Position numbers and translations under genes: made by a program. Under the pieces are notes generated by a model. The model saw nothing but the letters and a program-made list of their open reading frames with translations, was not told the origin of the DNA and did not search any database. Shown one piece after another: positions 1 to 6,651 of a stretch of 9,856 bases of DNA. Origin of the DNA: an uncultured Caulobacteraceae bacterium (GTDB taxonomy: Bacteria; Pseudomonadota; Alphaproteobacteria; Caulobacterales; Caulobacteraceae); assembly GCA_937952995.1 (NCBI GenBank), contig CALFYB010000273.1, forward strand, positions 1 to 9,856, in the 5' to 3' direction. Each line of letters starts with the position of its first letter. The first letter of the stretch is position 1.

Positions 1-1
1 C

Positions 2-523
2 AGCGTCGTGACGCCAGATCTGGCACGCAAGCTTCCCGGGCGCGGCCTTTGGGTCAGCGCCAATCGCGAAGCGGTGACCACGGCGGCCAAGAAGGGCAGC
101 TTCTCCCGGGCCGCCAAGGCCAAGCTCACGGCCCCCGCCGATCTGGCGGATCAGGTGGAGCGACTGCTGGTTCGGCGGATTCTCGACGGCCTCGGCCTTG
201 CGCGGCGGGCGGGAGACCTTACCTTTGGTTTCGAGAAGGCGGGTGCCGCCATTGCCGCCGGTAAGGTGGCCTGGATGATAGAGGCCTCCGATGGTGCCGA
301 AGACGGTCGCCGTAAGATGCTCCAGATCGCCCGCAGGCTGCCACGACCCCCGCGTTTGCTCGGGATTTTCTCGGCAGACGAATTGAGTTTGGCCTTGGGC
401 CTTGGAAATGTGATACACCTCGTCTTCCTTGCGGGGCGAGGCGCTGATCGTTGGACACAGGATGTCGAACGGCTGTCAGGCTTTCGCTCGCTCATCCCAA
501 CGAGTTGGCGCGAGGAGCCGTGA
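2..523 (+). CDS. ylxR: YlxR (DUF448) / L7Ae-like RNA-binding protein, 5'-truncated by the window edge
   Basis: This is the 3' part of the small RNA-binding protein normally encoded between nusA and infB. The reading frame is open to the left edge, so the gene is partial. The GTG at 8 is internal: the following PDLARKLPGRGLWV stretch is the middle of the DUF448 (YlxR) domain, whose N-terminal half with its usual Arg/Cys-rich start is missing. From about residue 55 of the visible part, a GLARRAGDLTFGFEKAGAAI stretch begins an L7Ae-type fold (kink-turn RNA binding family) that runs to about residue 145. The two-domain fusion is typical of alphaproteobacteria. The gene ends in TGA at 521-523, 99 bases before infB, so co-transcription with infB is likely. 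YlxR proteins have been described as RNA- or nucleoid-binding regulators; the exact role here is not shown by the sequence. Confidence 0.85.
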   Translation, partial: SVVTPDLARKLPGRGLWVSANREAVTTAAKKGSFSRAAKAKLTAPADLADQVERLLVRRILDGLGLARRAGDLTFGFEKAGAAIAAGKVAWMIEASDGAEDGRRKMLQIARRLPRPPRLLGIFSADELSLALGLGNVIHLVFLAGRGADRWTQDVERLSGFRSLIPTSWREEP

Positions 524-532
524 GAGCGGGCG

Positions 533-552
533 GGGACGAAACCATTCGTCTC
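533..552 (+). other. Small hairpin in the ylxR-infB gap
   Basis: GACGAA (535-540) and TTCGTC (545-550) are perfect inverted repeats around the tetraloop ACCA. Two more pairs outside (G533-C552 and a G-U at 534/551) make an 8-bp stem. A short ATTTTC run follows at 558-563, 6 bases after the stem. This could be a weak terminator or attenuator lowering read-through into infB, or a chance hairpin in GC-rich DNA. Its position between two co-oriented genes is the only other support. Confidence 0.35.
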
Positions 553-582
553 GGCTCATTTTCTAATGGTTGAAGACTAAGG

Positions 583-603
583 CCGGGCCCGTTCGGGGAC
601 CGG
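583..603 (+). other. Small GC-rich hairpin ahead of infB
   Basis: CCGG at 583-586 can pair with CCGG at 600-603. After a G/A mismatch, CCC at 588-590 pairs with GGG at 596-598 over a 5-base loop. The structure ends 19 bases before the infB ATG and would lie in its mRNA leader. It is short and may have arisen by chance. Confidence 0.25.
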
Positions 604-622
604 AAGTGAGTAAAGCGAGCGG

Positions 623-3600
623 ATGAACGACGCGAACGACAATGAAAACGACCGTCCCGACGGTTCGGCCGGCCAATCCAACGGCCAACCCGGCGGCAGG
701 GCTCCCCTGACGCTGAAGCCCCGTGCGGGTGCGGTCAGTGCAGGCACGGTGAAGCAAAGCTTCAGCCACGGCCGGTCCAAGACTGTGGTCGTCGAGACCA
801 AGCGCCGCCGTGTTGATGGCGCGCCAGGCGGGCCTGCGCCTGCGCCGGTTCAGGCCGAGCGCCGCCCAGCCCCTGAGGCAGCCCGTCCGCAGGAACCGCG
901 TCCCCCGCGTCCTCAGCAGCCGCTTCAGACCAATCTGAATCTGTCGCCAGAAGAGATGCGCGCCCGTCAGCGCGTCGTTGAAGCTGCGCGCGCTGAACAA
1001 GAACGCCAAGTGGCCGAACGCAAGGCGCTCGAAGATGCGCGCCGTGCGGAGGAAGAGGCAACGCGCCGCGCCGCCGCTGAGGCCCGTGCCGCTGAGGCTG
1101 CGCTTCAAGCCGCGATGGCTCCGCCGACTGCTCCGGACACGGCCGCGCCTGCGCCGGTCAAGGCTGAAGCCCCGGCCCCGGCTCAAGCTCAAGCGCCGGC
1201 CCAAGCTCAAGCTCAAGCTCCGGCCAAAGCCCAAGCGCCTGTTGCCGCTCCGCCCCCTGCGCCGGTTGCGGTTCAGCCCCCGCCCTATCGTGCGCCTGAG
1301 CCACTTCGTGCCGCTCCGACCCGTCAGGGCGAGCCGCGCCGCGATGATCGTCAGGCCACCACCACCTATCGCAGCGATGCGCCGCGTCCGGCTCCGACCG
1401 GTCCGCGCCCGCCGCGTGATGGGCAGCGTCCAAGTTCTGAACGTCCAGCCCCGCCTGCTCGCGCTGGTGAGACCGTTCGCTATTCGGCTCTTACGCCGCG
1501 TCCCGCTCCGCCGCGTCCCGGTGGTCCAGGCGCTCGCCCGGGTCCAGGGGGGCGTCAAGCTCCACCTTCGGCACCGGTTACGCCAGATGTGCAACGCGCC
1601 GCGCGTACGGCCCCTCCGGGTGCTGGCAAGGACCGTCGCCCAGAGGATCTGGACGAGGATCGCATCAAGCGCGCCAAGGCCGCAGCGCCGGGCGGCAACG
1701 CCAAGGCTGTCAGCCGCGTTAAGGGAGCCCCTCAGCGCCGTGAAGGCCGGCTGACCATCCAAGCCGTCGCCGGTGATGGAGAGTCCGCCGACCGCATGCG
1801 CTCGCTGGCCTCGGTTCGCCGGGCCCGTGAACGTGAGCGTGAAAAGCGCAAGGGCGGCGGTGCTCAGGATCAGATCAAGGTCACACGTGACGTTGTCATC
1901 CCTGACGTCATCACCGTGCAGGAACTGTCACAGCGTATGGCCACTCGCGCCGTCGACGTGATCAAGTTCATGATGCGCCAAGGCATGATGCTGAAGATCA
2001 ACGACGTGATCGATTCCGATACGGCGGAACTGATCGCCACTGAATTTGGCCACAACGTTACCCGCGTGTCGGACTCTGACGTTGAAACCGGCTTCCTGTC
2101 GGCTGAAGATCAGGATCAAGATACCGTCACCCGTCCTCCTGTGGTCGCGGTCATGGGTCACGTTGACCACGGCAAGACCAGCCTGTTGGATGCCTTGCGT
2201 TCGGCCGATGTGGCTGGCGGAGAGCATGGCGGTATTACCCAGCATATTGGGGCCTATCAGGTCCGTCTGCCTGGCGGCGACCGCGTTACCTTCCTTGACA
2301 CGCCCGGTCACGCGGCCTTCTCGGCCATGCGAGCACGCGGTGCCAATGTCACCGATATCGTGGTTCTGGTTGTTGCCGGTGATGACGGGGTCATGCCTCA
2401 GACCATCGAAGCCATTCACCATGCCAAGGCTGCTGGTGCACCGATCATTGTGGCCGTCAACAAGATGGACAAGCCCGGTTCCGACGCCACGCGCGTCGTC
2501 AACGAGCTGTTGCAACATGAGATCGTGGTCGAAAGCCTCGGCGGTGACACCCAGATCATTGAGGTCTCTGCCCTCAAAAAGACCGGTCTGGACAAGCTGA
2601 TCGAAGCCATTCTGATCCAGGCTGAAATGATGGACCTGAAGGCCAATCCGGACCGGACGGCTGAAGGTGTGGTCATTGAAGGCAAGCTCGATAAGGGACG
2701 CGGCCCTGTGGCCACGGTTCTGGTCAAGCGTGGCTCGCTCAAGCGCGGCGATATTGTCGTGGCCGGTGCCGCTTGGGGCCGCGTACGCGCTCTGATCAAC
2801 GAACGTGACGAACAGGTCTTGGTGGCTGAACCCTCCGTGCCTGTCGAGATCCTCGGCCTTGATATGCCTCCGAGCCCCGGCGAAGCCTTCGCTGTGGTGG
2901 AAAATGAGGCTCGCGCCCGTGAATTGACCGAATATCGTGACCGTAAGCGCCGCGATAAGATGCTGACCCCGACCGCCGCTGGCGCGACCTTGGCCGACAT
3001 GATGGCCAAGCTGCAGGACAAGAAGCTCAAAGAGCTTGCCCTGATCGTCAAGGCGGACGTGCAAGGTTCGGCCGAAGCCATCATCGGGTCGCTGGAGAAG
3101 ATCTCCACCGACGAGGTGCGGGCCCGGATCATTCACTCCGGCGTTGGTGCCATCAACGAGAGCGACGTGCTGCTGGCCAAGGGTTCCGGTTCGCCGATCC
3201 TCGGCTTCAACGTCCGTGCCTCCAAGCAGGCCCGCGATCTGGCCGAGCGTGAAGGCGTCGAGATCCGTTATTACGCGATCATCTACGATCTGCTCGACGA
3301 CATCAAAAACGTGCTCTCGGGCATGTTGTCGCCGATCCAGCGCGAAACCTTCCTCGGCAATGCCGACGTCCTGCAAGCCTTCGACATCTCGAAGGTCGGC
3401 AAGATCGCCGGTTGCCGCGTCTCCGAAGGCGTGGTCCGCAAGGGTGCCAAGGTCCGGATCATCCGCAACGACGTGGTGGTGCTGGAACTGGGTACCTTGC
3501 AGACGCTCAAGCGCTTCAAGGACGAGGTCAACGAAGTCAATGCCGGCCAAGAGTGCGGCATGGCCTTCGCAGGCTTCCAAGACATCAAGGCCGGGGACGT

Positions 3601-3643
3601 CATCGAGTGCTTCACGGTCGAGACCATCAAGCGTTCGCTCTAG
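623..3643 (+). CDS. infB: Translation initiation factor IF-2
   Basis: A 1006-residue GTPase that brings initiator fMet-tRNA to the 30S subunit and promotes 50S joining in the cytoplasm. The N-terminal 70 residues hold the alphaproteobacterial IF-2-associated motif (LTLKPR, SAGTVKQSFSHGR, KTVVVE). Next come a charged helical, coiled-coil-like segment (about 108-165) and an Ala/Pro/Gln/Arg-rich low-complexity linker to about 300. An IF2_N domain lies at about 429-483. The G domain follows: G1 GHVDHGKT 512-519, G2 GGITQ 536-540, G3 DTPGH 559-563, G4 NKMD 613-616, G5 SAL 649-651. Beta-barrel domain II, domain III and the C-terminal fMet-tRNA-binding barrel complete it. All GTPase motifs are intact. 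The ATG at 623 is the first possible start after an in-frame TAA at 611; its Shine-Dalgarno sequence is weak. The length matches other Caulobacterales IF-2 proteins as I remember them. A terminator follows directly. Confidence 0.98.
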   Translation: MNDANDNENDRPDGSAGQSNGQPGGRAPLTLKPRAGAVSAGTVKQSFSHGRSKTVVVETKRRRVDGAPGGPAPAPVQAERRPAPEAARPQEPRPPRPQQPLQTNLNLSPEEMRARQRVVEAARAEQERQVAERKALEDARRAEEEATRRAAAEARAAEAALQAAMAPPTAPDTAAPAPVKAEAPAPAQAQAPAQAQAQAPAKAQAPVAAPPPAPVAVQPPPYRAPEPLRAAPTRQGEPRRDDRQATTTYRSDAPRPAPTGPRPPRDGQRPSSERPAPPARAGETVRYSALTPRPAPPRPGGPGARPGPGGRQAPPSAPVTPDVQRAARTAPPGAGKDRRPEDLDEDRIKRAKAAAPGGNAKAVSRVKGAPQRREGRLTIQAVAGDGESADRMRSLASVRRAREREREKRKGGGAQDQIKVTRDVVIPDVITVQELSQRMATRAVDVIKFMMRQGMMLKINDVIDSDTAELIATEFGHNVTRVSDSDVETGFLSAEDQDQDTVTRPPVVAVMGHVDHGKTSLLDALRSADVAGGEHGGITQHIGAYQVRLPGGDRVTFLDTPGHAAFSAMRARGANVTDIVVLVVAGDDGVMPQTIEAIHHAKAAGAPIIVAVNKMDKPGSDATRVVNELLQHEIVVESLGGDTQIIEVSALKKTGLDKLIEAILIQAEMMDLKANPDRTAEGVVIEGKLDKGRGPVATVLVKRGSLKRGDIVVAGAAWGRVRALINERDEQVLVAEPSVPVEILGLDMPPSPGEAFAVVENEARARELTEYRDRKRRDKMLTPTAAGATLADMMAKLQDKKLKELALIVKADVQGSAEAIIGSLEKISTDEVRARIIHSGVGAINESDVLLAKGSGSPILGFNVRASKQARDLAEREGVEIRYYAIIYDLLDDIKNVLSGMLSPIQRETFLGNADVLQAFDISKVGKIAGCRVSEGVVRKGAKVRIIRNDVVVLELGTLQTLKRFKDEVNEVNAGQECGMAFAGFQDIKAGDVIECFTVETIKRSL
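1178..1242 (+). repeat. Imperfect hexamer repeat in the infB linker
   Basis: Tandem copies of a GCTCAA-type unit, with GCGCCG, GCCCAA and GCTCCG variants, encode alternating Ala-Gln and Ala-Pro from about residue 187 of IF-2. The unit is six bases, so slippage would change the linker length without shifting the frame. The repeat lies in the disordered N-terminal part, where length variation is tolerated. Confidence 0.7.
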
Positions 3644-3667
3644 TCGTCGCTTTGGGTGAATAGATTT

Positions 3668-3710
3668 CAGGCCACTGGACCCGATGGGGTGCAGTGGCCT
3701 GTTCTTTTTT
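3668..3710 (+). terminator. Rho-independent terminator after infB
   Basis: A perfect 10-bp inverted repeat, CAGGCCACTG (3668-3677) and CAGTGGCCTG (3692-3701), encloses a second 4-bp stem, ACCC/GGGT (3679-3682 with 3687-3690), closed by the tetraloop GATG. One G/G mismatch separates the two. The run TTCTTTTTT follows at once. This is a strong canonical terminator, 25 bases after the infB stop. It should close the nusA-infB unit, so the genes beyond it need their own promoters. Confidence 0.93.
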
Positions 3711-3792
3711 GGGGCTTGGCTTGGGCTCGCTGATGGCTTGACCGTAATTGCGCCCGACCGACAAGGTTCACTGATCTTAACGGAGGCCAACC

Positions 3793-4314
3793 ATGACCCT
3801 TTATCGCTGGACCTTGAGCCTCATCGCCGTTGCCCTGCTCAGTGGCTGCGCCACCACGAGCCGCTTGGACGCCGCCGGGGATGTCCATGCCCTGCTGGTG
3901 GCGGTTCGCAATCATGACCGGGCTGGATTTGAAGCCCATATTGACCGGCCCGCCCTGAAGGTCCAACTGCGCGGTCGACTGGTGGCAGAGGCCGCCAAGG
4001 CCCACGGAACAGACAGCCTCGCGGTCCTCGGCGCGATCTTAGCCCGGCCCCTCGTCGATCTGGCGGTTGATCAGCTCGTGCAGCCGGATGTTTTCGCGGC
4101 CGTCGCCGAGCAAATGGGCTATTCTGCGACCAAGCCCGTGCCCGATCGTCTGGTGATTGCCAGCCTTCTACGCCCCATAGACGAGACCACGGTCTGCGCC
4201 CCTCGCAAAAAGGACGGTCCCTGCCTATTGGTCTTCCACAAGGATGCCGGAAGCTGGCGTCTGGTGGGCTTTGAAGGGGATGCGGGGATGTTGAAGATTG
4301 GCCGTCCGCGCTAA
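3793..4314 (+). CDS. DUF2939-like lipoprotein
   Basis: A 173-residue protein with a lipoprotein signal peptide: a short basic start (YRW), a hydrophobic stretch at 8-16, and the lipobox L16-S17-G18-C19. The mature protein is therefore probably lipid-anchored at Cys19 in the cell envelope. The body resembles DUF2939 proteins of alphaproteobacteria: a D-R-x-x-F-E-A-H-I-D-R-P-A-L-K type segment near 42-56, then PLVDLAVDQLVQPD near 91-104, and a C-terminal strand pair ending in SWRLVGFEG. The molecular role of this family is unknown. ATG 3793 has a good GGAGG at 3782-3786, 6 bases upstream, and the gene ends in tandem stops TAA-TAG. It sits alone behind the infB terminator, so it needs its own promoter; I saw no convincing one. 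The DUF2939 assignment is from memory of the pattern, not a profile search. Confidence 0.8.
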   Translation: MTLYRWTLSLIAVALLSGCATTSRLDAAGDVHALLVAVRNHDRAGFEAHIDRPALKVQLRGRLVAEAAKAHGTDSLAVLGAILARPLVDLAVDQLVQPDVFAAVAEQMGYSATKPVPDRLVIASLLRPIDETTVCAPRKKDGPCLLVFHKDAGSWRLVGFEGDAGMLKIGRPR

Positions 4315-4361
4315 TAGCGCCGCCGCAAAATCCATGATCTACTTAAGGTCGAAACCCCCGG

Positions 4362-4411
4362 AGGGCCTTGCGGCTGTCCGAGGGCTCTGTCTGGTCCGCA
4401 CCCCGCAGGGT
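4362..4411 (+). other. Two hairpins in the gap before the Abi-like gene
   Basis: The first hairpin spans 4362-4388: AGGGCCTT and CGG on the left pair with CCG and AGGGCTCT on the right, with one bulged G at 4370, two G-U pairs and a CTGT loop, giving 11 pairs. The second is a small ACCC/GGGT stem with a 4-base loop at 4400-4411. GGTCCG occurs twice nearby (4393-4398, 4409-4414). No T-run follows either stem, so a standard terminator for the lipoprotein gene is not supported. They may be an imperfect terminator, an mRNA leader, or a small structured RNA linked to the Abi-like gene. Confidence 0.3.
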
Positions 4412-4440
4412 CCGGCGCGCACCTTTGAAATGACGTCGGA

Positions 4441-5118
4441 ATGCCCATTCGTCAAGATCAAACCCCCGACCCTTTAACCCCAGCCCTTAGGCTGGCCTTC
4501 GATCGGACCGTCACGCCAGATCGATGGCGAACCTATCAAATCGCCGGCGGCTTCGATGATGATCGATCGCACCGACTCTATCTTTGGAACGTCGCCGTAG
4601 GACAAAGTTTTCATTTTCCACTTCAAGCGGTCGAGGTGGCGTTAAGAAACGTTATTCATCAAGCGCTTGTGAGGCTGTATGGGCCGGACTGGTGGCAGGC
4701 ACCCGACTGTATTGGACTGATGAGGCGCTCCCTTGTCGATGACGTCCAAAAGGCCGAGCGGCGCCACAGACGCAAATATGGCGCTGATCCCTCAACCGCT
4801 CAGATCGTTGCGTCCTTGTCCTTAGGATTCTGGATCGCGCTTCTCGCGCGGGACTACAACACCCCCTTGTGGAGCCGGAGCGCCCGCGAAGCCTTTCCCC
4901 ATCTGACGGCGAAGGACACCATCGCGGACGTGTCTCAAGCTGGCCGGACCATACAAGACCTTAGGAACCGCATCTTTCACCAAGAACCATTGATCGGCCG
5001 CAACCTCACAGCGGACTACGCGGCCATATTGCGGATGCTGGGGTGGATTTGCGAGGACACCCGCGCTTGGGTCAGGCGATATTCGTCTGTTCCTCGGGTG
5101 ATCAGAATGCGGCCCTAG
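4441..5118 (+). CDS. Abi-family (Abi_2/AbiD-AbiF-like) HEPN-motif protein, candidate abortive-infection or toxin gene
   Basis: A 225-residue soluble protein with the hallmarks of the Abi-like family (Pfam Abi_2): LYLWNVAVGQSFHFPLQAVE followed by VALRN near residues 46-70, a GxDWW motif near 81-85, the LSLGFWIALL and LW segment at about 126-145, and the C-terminal LRNRIFHQEP. That last motif gives R175-N176-x3-H180, the R-x4-6-H signature of HEPN ribonucleases; family members more often read RNRxAHHEP. Homologues in Lactococcus (AbiD/AbiF) block phage growth, so RNA cleavage in phage-infected cells is a reasonable inference, not shown. ATG 4441 is the first possible start after an in-frame TGA at 4426 and has only a poor Shine-Dalgarno sequence, suggesting low expression. 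It lies between infB and rbfA, where such a gene is unexpected. Several stretches look less GC-rich than neighbouring genes, which would fit transfer; I did not measure this. Confidence 0.82.
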   Translation: MPIRQDQTPDPLTPALRLAFDRTVTPDRWRTYQIAGGFDDDRSHRLYLWNVAVGQSFHFPLQAVEVALRNVIHQALVRLYGPDWWQAPDCIGLMRRSLVDDVQKAERRHRRKYGADPSTAQIVASLSLGFWIALLARDYNTPLWSRSAREAFPHLTAKDTIADVSQAGRTIQDLRNRIFHQEPLIGRNLTADYAAILRMLGWICEDTRAWVRRYSSVPRVIRMRP

Positions 5119-5149
5119 ACGGCGAACCCCGACCCTTGCGCCCCCTCCC

Positions 5150-5178
5150 TCGACTTTCCGCCCGAGCGGCGCTAAAAG
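5150..5178 (+). promoter_or_regulatory. Candidate promoter for rbfA-truB-rpsO
   Basis: TCGACT at 5150-5155 (4 of 6 to TTGACA) and TAAAAG at 5173-5178 (4 of 6 to TATAAT) are 17 bases apart. The -10 region read as GCTAAAAG (5171-5178) fits 7 of 8 positions of the Caulobacter housekeeping -10 pattern GCTANAWC. Transcription would start near 5185, giving a leader of about 55 bases before the rbfA ATG. A promoter is expected here because the infB terminator cuts rbfA off from the nusA-infB unit. Weak match, so tentative. Confidence 0.3.
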
Positions 5179-5240
5179 CCACGTCCTTTTGTCCGTCCCT
5201 TCCGCGGCGTCCGATCCGCCGGTGAGGCTAGGAGAGTGCT

Positions 5241-5684
5241 ATGAAACGTCCTGCTAAGGCTTCGCGCCCGTCCGGGCCTTCGGGTCCCAGCCAGCGCCAG
5301 TTGCGCGCGGGCGAGCTTGTCCGCCATGCGCTGGTCGAGATCCTGCGCGAAGAAACCTTTCTCGATCCGACCCTCGCGGGGGTGATCGTCACCGTGACCG
5401 AGGTGCGTATGACCCCGGACCTGCGCCATGCGATGTGCTTTGTGCAGCCCCTGCGCGGCGAGAATGCCAAGGCCATCATCAAGTCGCTCAATGCCGTGTC
5501 GAAATATATCCGCGGCCTGCTGGGCCGAATGATCGACATGAAGTTTACGCCCGATCTGCGGTTCATCCACGACCAGAGCTTCGCCACCGCTGAACATATA
5601 GAAAAACTGTTCGACGATCCCCGCGTCCGTGCCGATATCGCCGCGCCGGATGAGGATGAAGAAGACGGCCATGGCCCGGCGTAA
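5241..5684 (+). CDS. rbfA: 30S ribosome-binding factor A
   Basis: A 147-residue protein that binds the 30S subunit near the 5' end helix of 16S rRNA and is needed for late 16S processing, especially in the cold. After a basic Pro/Ser-rich start (1-17), the RbfA KH-like fold begins at RQLRAGELVRHALVEILREE. It continues through VTVTEVRMTPDLRHAMCFV (about 51-69) and KYIRGLLGRMIDMKFTPDLRFIHD (about 91-114). An acidic tail (DEDEED) ends the protein; such extensions are common in alphaproteobacterial members. ATG 5241 has AGGAGAG at 5230-5236 just upstream. The 3' end overlaps truB by 14 bases, so the two are probably translationally coupled. It heads the rbfA-truB-rpsO block, which the infB terminator and two accessory genes separate from infB. 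Confidence 0.96.
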   Translation: MKRPAKASRPSGPSGPSQRQLRAGELVRHALVEILREETFLDPTLAGVIVTVTEVRMTPDLRHAMCFVQPLRGENAKAIIKSLNAVSKYIRGLLGRMIDMKFTPDLRFIHDQSFATAEHIEKLFDDPRVRADIAAPDEDEEDGHGPA

Positions 5685-6651
5685 GAAGGGCTTAGCGGTC
5701 TCGGGCTGGATTGTCCTCGACAAGCCGCATGATATGGGCTCGACCACGGCGGTCAGCCGGGTGCGGCGGCTGTTCAATGCCCAAAAGGCCGGTCATGCCG
5801 GAACACTCGACCCCTTGGCCACGGGCATCTTGCCGATTGCTCTGGGCGAGGCGACCAAGACCGTGCCCTATCTGATGGAGGCCGATAAGACCTACCGGTT
5901 TACCGTCGCCTGGGGCACATCAACCGCCAGCTTTGACCGCGAAGGCGAGGTTACGGCGACGTCGGATGTGCGGCCAGACCCTGCGGACATTGCCGAGGCC
6001 CTAAAGAGCTTTGTCGGTGAAATCGATCAGGTCCCGCCCAACTTTTCGGCCATCAAGGTCGATGGTGAGCGGGCCTATGATCTGGCCCGTGAGGGGGTCG
6101 AGTTCGAGCTCGCCGCCCGCCGCGTTACCATCTATGAGGCCGATCTCGTAGAGATCCCCGACCCCGACCATGCGGTGATTGATATTCGCTGCGGCAAGGG
6201 GACCTATGTGCGCTCGGTGGCCCGTGACCTTGCTGCCATGCTGGGGGCCTGCGGTCACGTCAGTGATCTGCGCCGCCTGCGGGTGGGGGCCTTCGGGCAA
6301 GAGCGTGCAATTACACTAGAATTTCTGGAAGAGTTGGTGCATAAGAGCGCCGCTTCGGAGGCTTTGCTTCCCGTTGAGACCGCGCTGGACGACATCCCGG
6401 CGCTGGCCATAACTGAGGAAGAGGCATTCCGGCTCAAGCAAGGGCGCCCGATCATTCTGCTTCCCAGACAGGTCGAAACGCTTCGTGCGTCTCGCGTTCC
6501 CCGCACCATTGGGGGGCAAGATGCGTCTCGAACCGTTTTGGCAAAGCTGGATGGCCTAGCGATCAGCCTTTGTGAGATGCGCGCCGGACAGCTTAGTCCG
6601 ACGCGGGTATTTCATCTTGAACAAGGAGACACCGATGTCGATCACGATTGA
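5671..6651 (+). CDS. truB: tRNA pseudouridine(55) synthase
   Basis: A 326-residue enzyme that converts uridine 55 in the tRNA T-loop to pseudouridine. The catalytic motif GHAGTLDPLATG contains Asp47, equivalent to E. coli Asp48. The active-site Tyr lies in the DKTYRF motif (Tyr75) and the conserved Arg in GTYVRS (Arg181). PPNFSAIKVDGERAYDLAR is also typical. The synthase core spans about 10-230 and a C-terminal PUA-like RNA-binding domain about 240-320 (EEAFRLKQGRPI, GQLSPTRVFHL). The frame is open further upstream, with ATGs at 5629, 5650 and 5656. ATG 5671 is preferred because MARRKKGLAVSGWIVLDKP gives the usual short start before the core and the normal family numbering. It then overlaps rbfA by 14 bases. 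Its 3' end overlaps rpsO by 17 bases and contains the rpsO ribosome binding site and a strong hairpin. Confidence 0.96.
   Translation: MARRKKGLAVSGWIVLDKPHDMGSTTAVSRVRRLFNAQKAGHAGTLDPLATGILPIALGEATKTVPYLMEADKTYRFTVAWGTSTASFDREGEVTATSDVRPDPADIAEALKSFVGEIDQVPPNFSAIKVDGERAYDLAREGVEFELAARRVTIYEADLVEIPDPDHAVIDIRCGKGTYVRSVARDLAAMLGACGHVSDLRRLRVGAFGQERAITLEFLEELVHKSAASEALLPVETALDDIPALAITEEEAFRLKQGRPIILLPRQVETLRASRVPRTIGGQDASRTVLAKLDGLAISLCEMRAGQLSPTRVFHLEQGDTDVDHD
6580..6605 (+). promoter_or_regulatory. Strong hairpin before rpsO, candidate S15 autoregulatory leader
   Basis: CGGAC (6585-6589) and GTCCG (6596-6600) pair perfectly around the loop AGCTTA. After a single C/A mismatch, CGCG (6580-6583) pairs with CGCG (6602-6605), so the stem has 9 pairs. 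It ends 18 bases before the rpsO AGGAG. The loop bases AGCTT (6590-6594) are complementary to AAGCT at 6544-6548, so a pseudoknot is possible. Ribosomal protein S15 represses its own mRNA through structured leaders in several bacteria. Here the structure lies within truB coding sequence, so protein coding constraint could also explain it. Confidence 0.4.
6624..6628 (+). promoter_or_regulatory. rpsO ribosome binding site
   Basis: AGGAG within ACAAGGAGAC lies 6 bases before ATG 6635. It decides the rpsO start over the in-frame upstream codon at 6572, and 6635 also gives the universal 89-residue S15. The site lies inside the truB 3' end. Confidence 0.9.

Noticed and set aside
8..10. GTG as the start of the YlxR/L7Ae gene
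   Set aside because: The frame is open upstream to the window edge and the residues here are the middle of the DUF448 domain, so the gene begins outside the window.
563..1762. Minus-strand Arg/Gly/Leu-rich open frame, and a + strand Arg/Leu/Pro-rich frame at 978-1754
   Set aside because: Both are products of the GC-rich repetitive linker of infB read in other frames; composition is extreme and no motif is present.
3738..3778. Promoter for the lipoprotein gene with TTGACC at 3738-3743
   Set aside because: The -35-like hexamer is fair, but no reasonable -10 lies 16-18 bases downstream; the nearest AT-rich hexamer is too far.
1928..3790. Long minus-strand open frame (620 codons) opposite infB
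   Set aside because: Shadow of the infB GTPase region, and its start would lie beyond the infB terminator. No domain is recognisable.
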